The notes under the pieces: generated by a model
Database searches by the model: none
What the model was told of the DNA's origin: nothing
The model's input: the letters and a program-made list of their open reading frames with translations, nothing else
Part shown: piece after piece, positions 36,323-44,378 of the stretch
Layout: each line of letters starts with the position of its first letter
Numbering within the stretch: position 1 is the stretch's first letter
Translations under genes and position numbers: made by a program
Source of the DNA: Agromyces italicus DSM 16388
GTDB taxonomy: Bacteria > Actinomycetota > Actinomycetes > Actinomycetales > Microbacteriaceae
Assembly (NCBI RefSeq): GCF_000421545.1
Contig: NZ_ATXF01000010.1
Span: forward strand, 1 to 64,000
Reading direction: 5' to 3'
Length of the DNA: 64,000 bases

Positions 36323-36802
36323 ATGTTCCGCCGCTGGCGCCGCGCACGGCTTGCCGCCCAGGCCTCCGCACACGCTGCCGCTCCTGCCGCAACCCCGCCG
36401 CGCCCGACCGCGGCCGACCTGCGCGGTGAGCACATCTTCGAACTCCTGAACGCCCGCCTCTCCGAGTTCATCGGCCAGGGTGGCGGCTGGTCGCTCGTGC
36501 GGCGTTCCGACGGCGACACCGACCGCATCTTCCATGCGATGCTCACGCACCAGATCGCGGCCGAACTCACCCGCGCCATCCTCGACGAGCGCGACTCGGT
36601 CGCCGTCGTCGTGCCCGCGGGCGAAGAGTCGATGGCCTTCGGCTGGGAGCCGGCACCGCTCATCGTCTGGGCCGATCCCGTCGCGAGCGACGGCGCCGAG
36701 GCGGTCGACGCCGCGGAGACCGCCGACGCCGAGGCATCCGAACTCGCCGCCGTGCGCATGATCGGGCCGATGACCGAGCTCGAGACGCGCGCCGCCGCCT
36801 GA
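36323..36802 (+). CDS. Hypothetical cytoplasmic protein, 159 residues
   Basis: I do not recognise this family. The N-terminus is basic and Ala-rich (FRRWRRARLAAQ), the middle segment (HIFELLNARLSEFIGQGGGWSLVRR ... DTDRIFHAMLTHQIAAELTRAI) looks like a folded helical domain, and the last 35 residues are acidic and Ala/Glu-rich. There is no signal peptide or membrane helix. The ATG has a GAGAGGGG site. It precedes the biotin operon by 129 bases with no hairpin between, so read-through is possible. Confidence 0.65.
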   Translation: MFRRWRRARLAAQASAHAAAPAATPPRPTAADLRGEHIFELLNARLSEFIGQGGGWSLVRRSDGDTDRIFHAMLTHQIAAELTRAILDERDSVAVVVPAGEESMAFGWEPAPLIVWADPVASDGAEAVDAAETADAEASELAAVRMIGPMTELETRAAA

Positions 36803-36931
36803 GCCGGTCGCATCCTGCCCCTTCCAAAATCGGGCGAGCATTCTTGTACGGCTGAGCCGACGGGGCCCTCCCCCGCCCTTCTAGCGTGAAATCACGGGTG
36901 AACCGCCCGCCACGCCACCAGAGGGGAACCG

Positions 36932-37633
36932 ATGAGCACCGCACCGAGCAGCACCCCGTCGTCCGAGATCAGCACCCCGTCCGAGATCACCGACGAGACG
37001 CCCGCCCCGACGCCGACGCGTCGCGGGACCGCGCGCGATCTCGCCCAGATCGCCGTGTTCACCGGGCTCATCGCCGCGCTCGGCCTCCCCGGTGCGCTCT
37101 ACCTCGGCGGCGCGGCGGTGCCGATCACCTTCCAGACGCTCGGCGTCATGCTCGCGGGGGCCGTCCTCGGCGCACGGAAGGGCTTCCTCTCGGTGCTCCT
37201 GCTCCTCGCCCTCGTCGCAGCGGGCCTGCCCCTACTGTCTGGCGGCCGCGGCGGCCTCGGCGTCTTCGTCGGCCCCTCGGTCGGCTACCTCGCGGGCTGG
37301 CTCCTCGGCGTCGCCGTGATCGGCTGGGCGACCGCGCGCCTGCTCCCGCGCTACCGCGTCGTTCCCGCGCTCCTCTGGACGGCGCTCGGCGGCATCGTCG
37401 CGATCTACCTCGTCGGCATCCCGGTGTTCGCCGCGATCACCGGCACCCCGTTCGGCGTCGCCGTCGTCGGCGCGACCGTGTTCCTGCCGGGCGACGTGCT
37501 GAAGGTCGTCGTCACGGTGCTCGTCGCGAAGGGCGTGCACCGTGCGTGGCCCGGGCTGATCGAGCACCGTGCCTGGCCGTGGGCCCGGCGTGGCGCCGGC
37601 TCCGCGGGCACGACGGCGGTCGACGCCGCGTGA
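36932..37633 (+). CDS. bioY: Biotin-specific S component of an ECF transporter
   Basis: A 233-residue membrane protein with six hydrophobic segments after a 35-residue Ser/Thr/Pro-rich N-terminal tail. The BioY signature is visible: AALGLPGALYLGGAAVPITFQTLGVMLAGAVLG split over the first two helices, GGRGGLGVFVGPSVGYL, and the final FLPGDVLKVVVTVLVAKGVHR. BioY binds biotin in the membrane; with the ATPase BioM and the transmembrane BioN encoded at the end of this operon it forms a full ECF system. Start after GAGGGGAACC. The stop overlaps the next start (GTGA), and a ligase and a thiolase gene separate it from its partners. Confidence 0.95.
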   Translation: MSTAPSSTPSSEISTPSEITDETPAPTPTRRGTARDLAQIAVFTGLIAALGLPGALYLGGAAVPITFQTLGVMLAGAVLGARKGFLSVLLLLALVAAGLPLLSGGRGGLGVFVGPSVGYLAGWLLGVAVIGWATARLLPRYRVVPALLWTALGGIVAIYLVGIPVFAAITGTPFGVAVVGATVFLPGDVLKVVVTVLVAKGVHRAWPGLIEHRAWPWARRGAGSAGTTAVDAA

Positions 37634-38859
37634 GCGAGTGGCTGCGGGGAGCGCCGGGTGCGCCCGCCCTCGCGTTCGGCGGCGACGTCGTGCGCGTCGG
37701 CGAGCTCGCCGCGGCGGTCGCCGCAGCCTCGCTTCCGCCGGGTGACGGGCTCATCGGATGCCCCGCCGGCATGCCGCCCGTCCTGCTGATCACGACCGTG
37801 CTGGCCGCGCTCGAGCGCGGTCGGCCCGTGCTCGTCGGCGGTGGCTCTGAGGAGGCGGCAGCTCTCGACGGCCGCCTGCCCGCCGGCACCGCACTCGCGC
37901 TGCGCACCTCGGGCTCCTCGGGCGGCGGGCCGGCCGTCGTCGCCCGCACCGAGGAATCGTGGCTCGCCTCGGCGGTGCCGCTCGCGGAGATCACCGGCAT
38001 CGAGGCATCCGACCGCATCGCGGTCACCGGGCCCCTGCACGTCTCGATGCACCTCTACGCGGCACTGCACGCGCTGTGGGCGGGTGCGTCGGTGGGCGAT
38101 GGGTTGCGGGGTGCCAGTGTGGTGCACGCGACACCGACCCGGCTCGCGCGACTCCTCGGCAACGAGCTCGACGCGGCCCGCGCGCCCGACGTGCGCATGG
38201 CCGTCGTGGCCGGTGCCGCGATGAGCGCCCCGCTCCGCGAGGCGGCGGGTGCGCGGCTCCACTTGGTCGAGTACTACGGCGCCGCCGAGCTCTCGTTCGT
38301 CGCCGTGGGGCGCGGCGACGGGCTCGAACCGTTCGCGGGCGCCGAGCTCGAGCTGCGCGAGGCGGCGGCCGGGCGAGAACTCTGGGTGCGATCGCCCTAT
38401 CTGGCGCTCGGTGCGATCGGCGGCGGGATGCTCCGCCGCGACACCGCCGGATTCGCTACCGTCGGCGACCTCGCCGAGACCGCGGCCGACGGCCGCCTGC
38501 GCGTGCTCGGGCGAGGCGACGCGGCGATCACGACCGCGGGCGCCACCGTGCTCGCCGAACACGTCGAGGCGGAGCTCTCCGCGCTGCCCGGGGTCGCGGC
38601 GACGGCGGTCGTCGGCGAGCCGCACGAGTTGCTCGGCGAGCGGGTGGTCGCCGTCGTCGAACTCTCGCCTGCTCCTGCATCCCGGCGCGACGCCGCGAAG
38701 CGGGCGGTCGTCGATGCAGCCCGCGCCCGACTCGAGCCGGCCGAACTTCCGCGACGGTGGTTCTTCGGTGCGGTGCCGCGAACCGATTCGGGCAAGGTGG
38801 CCCGGGGTGCGGTGCGTGCCGCGCTCGCGGCGGGAACCCTCGAGGGCGAGTCCGCATGA
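37630..38859 (+). CDS. Short adenylate-forming (ANL) acyl-CoA ligase inside the biotin operon
   Basis: A 409-residue ANL-superfamily protein, shorter than usual acyl-CoA ligases (about 500-550) and nearer to MenE. Core motifs: the P-loop as TSGSSGGGP (residue near 98, without the usual Lys), YYGAAELSFV (A5), TVGDLAE (A7 Asp), GRGDAAITTAGATV (A8) and PRTDSGKVARG, whose Lys is the catalytic A10 residue. So it is probably active. The start is the GTG overlapping the bioY stop, and its stop overlaps the thiolase start. Placement suggests an acid related to biotin (biotin itself, a side-chain-shortened form, or a pimelate-like diacid) as substrate; this is inference, and a MenE- or fatty-acid-type substrate remains possible. 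Confidence 0.82.
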   Translation: MSEWLRGAPGAPALAFGGDVVRVGELAAAVAAASLPPGDGLIGCPAGMPPVLLITTVLAALERGRPVLVGGGSEEAAALDGRLPAGTALALRTSGSSGGGPAVVARTEESWLASAVPLAEITGIEASDRIAVTGPLHVSMHLYAALHALWAGASVGDGLRGASVVHATPTRLARLLGNELDAARAPDVRMAVVAGAAMSAPLREAAGARLHLVEYYGAAELSFVAVGRGDGLEPFAGAELELREAAAGRELWVRSPYLALGAIGGGMLRRDTAGFATVGDLAETAADGRLRVLGRGDAAITTAGATVLAEHVEAELSALPGVAATAVVGEPHELLGERVVAVVELSPAPASRRDAAKRAVVDAARARLEPAELPRRWFFGAVPRTDSGKVARGAVRAALAAGTLEGESA

Positions 38860-40019
38860 CCACCGCACCCGCAGCCGTGCTCGTCGCCGCGCGACGCACC
38901 CCGATCGGCACTGCCGGCCGCGGTCTCGCCGCGCACCCGGTCGATGCGCTCGCCGCGCCCGTGCTCGCCGCGGTGGCCGCCCAGGTCGCCCCCGCCGGCC
39001 TGCCGATCGACGACGTGGTGCTCGGCAACTGCATGGGGCCGGGCGGCGATCTCGCCCGGGTTGCGGCGCTCCGCGCGGGGCTCGGTACTTCGGTACCGGG
39101 CGTCACAGTCGACCGCCAGTGCGGCTCGGGGCTCGACGCCGTCATGCAGGCGGCGTCGCGCGTGCGCGCCGGCGACGCCCGCCTCCTCATCGCGGGCGGC
39201 GCCGAATCGGCGTCGACCGCACCGCACCGGCTCTGGCCGGGCACCGGCGAGCGGTACACCCGCGCCCCGTTCGCGCCGCCCGGCTTCGCCGACCCCGACA
39301 TGGGCCCCGCCGCCGATCACCTCGCGGCCGTGCAGGGCATCACCCGCGGCCGGCAGGACGCCTGGGCCGAGCGCTCGCACCGGCTCGCGCTCGAGGCGCA
39401 GGCCGTGGGGCGTTTCGACGCCGAACTGGTGCCGGTCGACGGCATCGCGCGAGACGACCGGCCGCGTGCGATGAGTGCGGCGACTCTCGCTCGCTTCGTA
39501 CCGGCGTTCGCCGAAGCATCCATGACCCGCGCCGATGGCGTCGCGCATGAGGCGACCGTCACCGCCGGCAACTCCTGCGGATTCTCCGACGGCGCCGCCG
39601 CGATGGCCGTGACCCTGCCCGAGCTCGCCCGCGAACTGGGGCTGCCGGCCCTGCGGGTGCGCGCCGCCGCGGTCTCGGCCGGCGACCCCGCGCTGCCCGG
39701 GCTCGGCGCCGCCCCCGCCGCCGCGGCCGCACTCGATCGCGCCGGCCTCACCGCCCGCGACCTCGGCTTCGTCGAAATCACCGAGGCCTTCGCCGCGCAG
39801 CTGCTCGCCGTGAGCGACGCGCTCTCGCTCGACGAGGGCGTCATCAACACCGACGGCGGCGCCATCGCACTCGGACACCCGTGGGGGGCATCCGGCGCGG
39901 TGCTGCTCGTGCGCCTCGCCGCGCGCATGCTGGGCGCCGACGACGATCGACCGGCCCTCGCCGCCTGCTCGATCGGCGGCGGTCAGGGCATCGCCATGAT
40001 CGTGGAGCGTGCAGCATGA
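38856..40019 (+). CDS. Thiolase (acetyl-CoA C-acyltransferase family) inside the biotin operon
   Basis: A 387-residue thiolase with the complete active site: nucleophile Cys89 in DRQCGSGLDAV, the EITEAFAAQ Asn/Glu region, His341 in GGAIALGHPWGASG and Cys371 in CSIGGGQGIAM. Family members either cleave 3-oxoacyl-CoA or condense two acyl-CoAs. ATGA overlaps tie it to the ligase before it and to bioM after it, so translation is coupled through the whole cluster. Side-chain beta-oxidation of a biotin vitamer or formation of a pimeloyl precursor would use ligase and thiolase, but other beta-oxidation enzymes are not encoded here. Confidence 0.9.
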   Translation: MTTAPAAVLVAARRTPIGTAGRGLAAHPVDALAAPVLAAVAAQVAPAGLPIDDVVLGNCMGPGGDLARVAALRAGLGTSVPGVTVDRQCGSGLDAVMQAASRVRAGDARLLIAGGAESASTAPHRLWPGTGERYTRAPFAPPGFADPDMGPAADHLAAVQGITRGRQDAWAERSHRLALEAQAVGRFDAELVPVDGIARDDRPRAMSAATLARFVPAFAEASMTRADGVAHEATVTAGNSCGFSDGAAAMAVTLPELARELGLPALRVRAAAVSAGDPALPGLGAAPAAAAALDRAGLTARDLGFVEITEAFAAQLLAVSDALSLDEGVINTDGGAIALGHPWGASGAVLLVRLAARMLGADDDRPALAACSIGGGQGIAMIVERAA

Positions 40020-40696
40020 GCCGCATCGAGTTCGACCGCGTCTCGCACGACTTCGGCGCCGAGCAGATCGTCGACGGCGTCTCGCTGACGCTGACGGAGC
40101 ACCGCGTCGGCATCGTCGGCGCGAACGGATCGGGCAAGTCGACCCTCGCCCGGATGATCAACGGCCTCGTCACCCCGAAGTCGGGCCGGGTCGAGGTCGA
40201 CGGCCTCGACGTCGCCCGCCGCGGCCGCGAGGTGCGCCGTCGTGTCGGCTTCGTGTTCACGAACGCCGACAACCAGATCGTCATGCCCACCGTCAGAGAG
40301 GACGTCGCGTTCACTCTGCGCCGGCACAAGCTGCCCGCCGAGGATGCCGCGGCGCGCGTCGAGGCGACGCTCGAGCGCTTCGGGCTGACGGCGCTCGCCG
40401 ACCGGCCCGCCCACCGGCTCTCGGGCGGGCAGAAGCAGCTGCTCGCGCTCGCCTCGGTGCTCGTCGCCGATCCGGCGCTCGTGGTCGCCGACGAGCCGAC
40501 GACCCTCCTCGACGCCCGCAACGCCCGCCTCGTCTCCGAGCACTTCGCTGCACTCGAACAGCAGCTCGTCGTGGTGAGCCACCAGCTCGAGCTGCTCGAC
40601 GAGTTCGACCGGGTGATCGTGATGGAAGCGGGTCGCGTCGTCGCCGACGACGCGCCCGGGCCGGCCCTCGCCACCTACCGGGCGCTGATCGGGTGA
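40016..40696 (+). CDS. bioM: ECF transporter ATP-binding subunit for biotin
   Basis: A 226-residue ABC ATPase with Walker A GANGSGKST, the ECF-typical Q-loop region FVFTNADNQIVMPTVREDVAF, signature LSGGQKQLLALASVL, Walker B LVVADEPTTLLD and the H-loop VVVSHQLELL. It energises BioY with BioN. The ATG overlaps the thiolase stop (ATGA, 40016-40019). The sequence fits BioM/CbiO-like ATPases, and the biotin assignment rests on the operon with bioY and bioN. Confidence 0.93.
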   Translation: MSRIEFDRVSHDFGAEQIVDGVSLTLTEHRVGIVGANGSGKSTLARMINGLVTPKSGRVEVDGLDVARRGREVRRRVGFVFTNADNQIVMPTVREDVAFTLRRHKLPAEDAAARVEATLERFGLTALADRPAHRLSGGQKQLLALASVLVADPALVVADEPTTLLDARNARLVSEHFAALEQQLVVVSHQLELLDEFDRVIVMEAGRVVADDAPGPALATYRALIG

Positions 40697-40706
40697 GGGC
40701 GGCCCG

Positions 40707-41300
40707 ATGATCGGCGTCTACCACCCCGGCGACTCGCTCGTGCACCGCACCCCCGCGCTCGTGAAGCTCGGGCTGCTCGCGGCCGCCGTCACCGTCGTCG
40801 CGTTGCAGGGCTCGCTCATCGCGCTCGGCATCGCGGCGGTGGCGACGGCCCTGCTGTTCCTGCCCGCACGCCTGCCCCCAGCCGCCGTCTGGGGGCAGAT
40901 CGCGCCGGTCCTCTGGCTCCTCGTCTTCGCGGTGCCCGTGCAGTGGCTGTTCGCCGGCTGGGAGGCCGCGGCGACGATGGGGCTGCGACTCGTGATCGCG
41001 GTCGCGCTCGCGGCGCTCTACACGCTCACGACGCCGGTGACGGCGACGCTCGATGCCATGCAGATGCTGCTGCGCCCGTTCCGCCGCTGGATCGACGCCG
41101 ACCGGGTGGGCCTCGCCCTCGCCCTCGCGATCCGCTGCGTGCCGCTCCTCGCCGAGATCGTGCGCGAGGTGCTCGAAGCCCGCAAGGCCCGCGGCGCAGA
41201 GGGCTCGGTCGTCGCCCTCGCCGTGCCGGTCATCGTGCGTGCGCTGCAGACCGCCGACCACCTCGGCGAGGCGCTCATCGCCCGCGGCTTCGACGACTGA
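40707..41300 (+). CDS. bioN: ECF transporter transmembrane (T) subunit for biotin
   Basis: A 197-residue membrane protein with about five helices and the two Ala-Arg-Gly-type coupling motifs expected of T components: EARKARGAEGS and the C-terminal EALIARGFDD. It couples BioM to BioY. It starts 10 bases after bioM, is the last gene of the operon and is followed by a strong terminator hairpin at 41316-41349. Confidence 0.93.
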   Translation: MIGVYHPGDSLVHRTPALVKLGLLAAAVTVVALQGSLIALGIAAVATALLFLPARLPPAAVWGQIAPVLWLLVFAVPVQWLFAGWEAAATMGLRLVIAVALAALYTLTTPVTATLDAMQMLLRPFRRWIDADRVGLALALAIRCVPLLAEIVREVLEARKARGAEGSVVALAVPVIVRALQTADHLGEALIARGFDD

Positions 41301-41315
41301 GGCTCGCGCATGAGA

Positions 41316-41349
41316 AAAGCCCCGATCCTGGCGAGAGGATCGGGGCTTT
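41316..41349. terminator. Bidirectional intrinsic terminator between bioN and tRNA-Lys
   Basis: AAAGCCCCGATCCT (41316-41329) pairs perfectly with AGGATCGGGGCTTT (41336-41349) around a six-base loop, and an A-run on one side and a T-run on the other make it work in both directions. It ends bioN on the plus strand and the tRNA on the minus strand. Confidence 0.93.
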
Positions 41350-41352
41350 CAG

Positions 41353-41425
41353 TGCACCCCCAGGGACTTGAACCCTGAACCCACTGATTAAGAGTCAGTT
41401 GCTCTGCCGATTGAGCTAGAGGTGC
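41353..41425 (-). tRNA. tRNA-Lys (anticodon CTT)
   Basis: A 73-base cloverleaf on the minus strand. Acceptor GCACCTC pairs with GGGGTGC plus discriminator A, the D-arm is GCTC-AATCGGCA-GAGC, the anticodon arm CTGACTCTTAATCAG carries CTT, and the T-arm is CAGGG-TTCAAGT-CCCTG. The CCA end is not encoded. It decodes AAG, the major lysine codon in such genomes. Confidence 0.97.
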
Positions 41426-41542
41426 ATGATTCGGATGCCGTGTTCACAACCCGAACCGAGGCACTACGTTATCAGGTGATCGGGGCGGAATGCCAATCGA
41501 GCGCGGCACCGGCCGTTCACCGCTGCCCGATAGCCTGAATCG

Positions 41543-42334
41543 GTGACCGTCTACGCCGCTGATCTCGCCCTCGCACTCGAACTCGCCGACCTCGCCGACA
41601 CCGTCGCGCTCGCCCGATTCCGCGCTGCCGACCTCGCCGTGTCGACGAAGCCCGATCGCACCTTCGTGACGGAGGCCGACCTCGCGGTCGAACGGGCGCT
41701 CCGCGAGCGCCTCGCCGAAGCCCGCCCGGCCGACAGCATCCTGGGCGAGGAGTTCGGCACCGAGGGCGATGCCGTGCGCCAGTGGATCATCGACCCGATC
41801 GACGGCACCTCGAACTTCATGCGCGGCGTCCCCGTCTGGGGCGCGCTCATCTCGCTCGCGGTCGACGGCGTTCCCGTCGTCGGCGTGGCCTCCGCACCGG
41901 CCATGGGCCGACGCTGGTGGGCTGCCGCGGGCGGCGGCGCCTTCACCACGGATGCCTCGGGCGCAGCCCCGCGGCCGATCTCCGTGTCATCCGTGGCCGA
42001 ACTCGGCGACGCCTCGCTGAGCTTCCAGAGCATCGCACAATGGCGTGACGCCGGGTACCTCGATCAGCTTCTGGGCCTCGCCGCGCAGGTCTGGCGCGAC
42101 CGTGCGTACGGCGACCTGTGGTCGTACATGCTGCTCGCCGAGGGCCTCATCGACGTCACGGGCGAGTTCGACGTGAAGCCGTACGACCTGGCCGCGCTCG
42201 TGCCCATCGTCGAGGAGGCGGGCGGCCGATTCACCTCGATCTCGGGCGAACCGGGGCCGTGGCACGGCAGTGCGCTCGCGACGAACAGGCTGCTGCACGA
42301 CGCCGTGCTCGACGCGCTCGGCGACCGGGCCTGA
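41543..42334 (+). CDS. hisN: Inositol-monophosphatase-family phosphatase, probable histidinol-phosphatase
   Basis: A 263-residue IMPase-family protein with metal-binding motifs GEEFG (about residue 69), DPIDGTSNFMRG (about 87-98) and the C-terminal KPYDLAALVPIVEEAGG. Actinobacteria lack the usual HisB/HisK phosphatase and use an IMPase-type HisN for the histidinol-phosphate step; the N-terminal ALELADLAD...RFRA and VSTKPDRTFVTEADL segments resemble that group. The histidine assignment is by similarity, and inositol or other sugar phosphates are possible. The GTG start is six bases after TAGCCT (41531-41536), so it is leaderless. Confidence 0.85.
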   Translation: MTVYAADLALALELADLADTVALARFRAADLAVSTKPDRTFVTEADLAVERALRERLAEARPADSILGEEFGTEGDAVRQWIIDPIDGTSNFMRGVPVWGALISLAVDGVPVVGVASAPAMGRRWWAAAGGGAFTTDASGAAPRPISVSSVAELGDASLSFQSIAQWRDAGYLDQLLGLAAQVWRDRAYGDLWSYMLLAEGLIDVTGEFDVKPYDLAALVPIVEEAGGRFTSISGEPGPWHGSALATNRLLHDAVLDALGDRA

Positions 42335-42386
42335 TCGCGGTGGAGCTCTGCATCTTCACCGAGCCCCAACAGGGCGCGAGCTACCC

Positions 42387-43361
42387 TCACGACCGTCGCG
42401 GCCGCGACGCGCGACGGCTGAGGGCGACGCCGATGAGGCAGAGCGCGCCGCCCACCATGCCGAGCAAGGTCGGCAGCTCGCCGAGCAGCGCCCAGCTGAG
42501 CAGCACGACGATCGCCGGCACCGCGAGGGTCGCCGAGGCCGTGACACCGGCCGGGCTCCGCTTCAGCACGTACGCCCACAGCAGGAACGCGACCGCCGAC
42601 GGGAAGATGCCGAGGAAGACCATCGCCCAGACGGCCGGGGCGGGCGCCGCGCCCACCTCGACGACCGTCTGCGGCAGGAACGGCAGCAGCACGGCCGCAC
42701 CGATCGCGCAGCCCACCCAGGTGGCGCTCAGCGCGTCGGCCTCGCGCAGCGCCACCTTCTGCACGAGCACGCCGAGCGCGTAGAGCACGGCGGCGAGCAC
42801 GCCGAGGGCGATCCCGAGCATGTCGGCGTGCGCGCCCACCCCGCCCGTCGCGATGATCACGACGCCGGCGAAGGCGACGAGCAGTCCGACCACGAGCGAA
42901 CGCGGGAACCCCTCTTTGAGGAACACTCCTGCGGCGACGGCGACGAGCAGCGGCGCGATGTTCACGAGCATCGCGGCCGTGCCCGCGTCGAGGTGGCGTT
43001 CGGCGAGGTTCAGCACGAGGGTGTACCCGGCGAACCAGAGCACGCCGTAGACGGCGACGAGCGCGAGCGTGCGCCCACGGGGCAGCGGCGGTCGCCGGAT
43101 GAGTGCGACGGCGACGAGGGCGGCCGTGCCGACGAGCTGGCGGCCGAGCGCGAGCGGGCCCGGTGAGATCGCGTCGCCGACGAAGCGGATCGCGATGAAC
43201 GCCGAGGCCCACAGCAGGAGCACCACGAGCATCGCGACGAGCACCTTCCAGCGGGCGGCGTCGCTCGCACCGGCGGCCGGAGTCACTGGGACGGCGGGCG
43301 GGGTCGCCGCCGGAGTCGGAGTCGAGATCGTGTCGGCGGGTTCGGGGGTGGTGCGTGGCAT
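42387..43361 (-). CDS. EamA-family DMT transporter
   Basis: A 324-residue protein with ten hydrophobic segments arranged as two EamA repeats (LLLWASAFIAIRFVGDAISP in the first, WAMVFLGIFPSAVAFLLWAYVLKR in the second) after a 35-residue Thr/Pro/Ala-rich tail. Members export metabolites such as amino acids; the substrate is unknown. CAGGCT lies six bases before the ATG as a weak leaderless promoter. It diverges from a LysR gene that probably controls it through the site at 43398-43416. Confidence 0.88.
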   Translation of the reverse strand: MPRTTPEPADTISTPTPAATPPAVPVTPAAGASDAARWKVLVAMLVVLLLWASAFIAIRFVGDAISPGPLALGRQLVGTAALVAVALIRRPPLPRGRTLALVAVYGVLWFAGYTLVLNLAERHLDAGTAAMLVNIAPLLVAVAAGVFLKEGFPRSLVVGLLVAFAGVVIIATGGVGAHADMLGIALGVLAAVLYALGVLVQKVALREADALSATWVGCAIGAAVLLPFLPQTVVEVGAAPAPAVWAMVFLGIFPSAVAFLLWAYVLKRSPAGVTASATLAVPAIVVLLSWALLGELPTLLGMVGGALCLIGVALSRRASRPRRS

Positions 43362-43397
43362 CCCTCAAGCCTGTCGAGAGAATCACGACAGCACAAG

Positions 43398-43416
43398 TGA
43401 ACGATGCTTGGCTTCA
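43398..43416. promoter_or_regulatory. LysR-type T-N11-A site between eamA and lysR genes
   Basis: TGAA (43398-43401), eleven bases, TTCA (43413-43416) is an inverted repeat fitting the T-N11-A rule of LysR regulators. It sits in the 81-base divergent promoter, 26 bases before the lysR start. Confidence 0.5.
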
Positions 43417-43442
43417 ATTCAGCAGGACTGTACGATTGGGCC

Positions 43443-44357
43443 ATGGTCGACCCGCACCGACTCCAGATCTTCCGCGCCGTCGTGCAGACCGGCTCGATCA
43501 ACCGAGCCGCCGAGCGACTCGGCTACACCGCTTCTGCGGTGAGCCAGCACGTCAGTGCGCTGCAGCGCGAGACCGGGCTCACGCTCGTCGAACGGCGCGG
43601 GCGCGGGATCGTGCCGACCTCGGCCGGCGTCGCCGTCGCCGACCGGGCGGCCCGCGTGCTCAACCACCTGGCCGACTTCGACGGCGCGCTCGACGACCTG
43701 CGCGCGGGCCGCAGCGGCACGCTCCGCCTCAGCTCGTTCATGTCGGCCAACCGCGCCTGGCTGCCGCCGATCGTGGCCGAACTCAGCCAGGAGTTCCCGC
43801 TGCTGCGGCTCGAGCTCAGCATGATCGAGCGACCGGGGCGTGCGGCGGGCGAGCCCGACCTCGAACTGTACGTGGCCGAGTCGGTACGCGGCGACCGCGA
43901 CCCGGCCATCGCCGACGGTTCACCCGACGGCTACGACCTCGAAGAGCTGCGCACCGAGGGCTACGTCGTCGTGATGCCCGCAGGGCACCGGCTCGCCGAA
44001 CGCCGATCGGTCGATCTCGCCGAGCTCGACGGCGAGCAATGGATCGACAACGACGACAGCCACGGCACCTGCCGCGAGATCATCGTCTCGGCCTGCGCGG
44101 GGCTCGGCTTCGCGCCGCGGTTCCGCCTGCACGCGCCCGACTACACGAGCGCCTTCGACTACGTCGCCAACGGCGTCGGCATCACGGTGCTGCCGCGGCT
44201 CGGGGCGATCGACCTGCCCACGGGCGTCGTGAAGCGGCCGATCGCCGACGAGGCCGCGCGACGGCGCATCATGCTGCGGGTGAAGCGGTCGATGCGCACG
44301 CACCCCGCCGTCGAACTCGCGACCGCGCGCCTGCGAGCCGTCGGCGCAGCGGGCTGA
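43443..44357 (+). CDS. LysR-family transcriptional regulator
   Basis: A 304-residue protein with an N-terminal winged helix (LQIFRAVVQTGSINRAAERLGYTASAVSQHVSALQ, in two parts) and a type-2 periplasmic-binding effector domain (GTLRLSSFMSANRAWLPPIV ... GVGITVLPRLGAI). The start at 43443 is six bases after TACGAT (43431-43436), a leaderless promoter; the earlier in-frame ATG at 43404 would lie over the operator. Divergence from an EamA gene suggests it senses the exported metabolite. Confidence 0.9.
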   Translation: MVDPHRLQIFRAVVQTGSINRAAERLGYTASAVSQHVSALQRETGLTLVERRGRGIVPTSAGVAVADRAARVLNHLADFDGALDDLRAGRSGTLRLSSFMSANRAWLPPIVAELSQEFPLLRLELSMIERPGRAAGEPDLELYVAESVRGDRDPAIADGSPDGYDLEELRTEGYVVVMPAGHRLAERRSVDLAELDGEQWIDNDDSHGTCREIIVSACAGLGFAPRFRLHAPDYTSAFDYVANGVGITVLPRLGAIDLPTGVVKRPIADEAARRRIMLRVKRSMRTHPAVELATARLRAVGAAG

Positions 44358-44378
44358 ACGCCGACGACTCGTGGTTAC

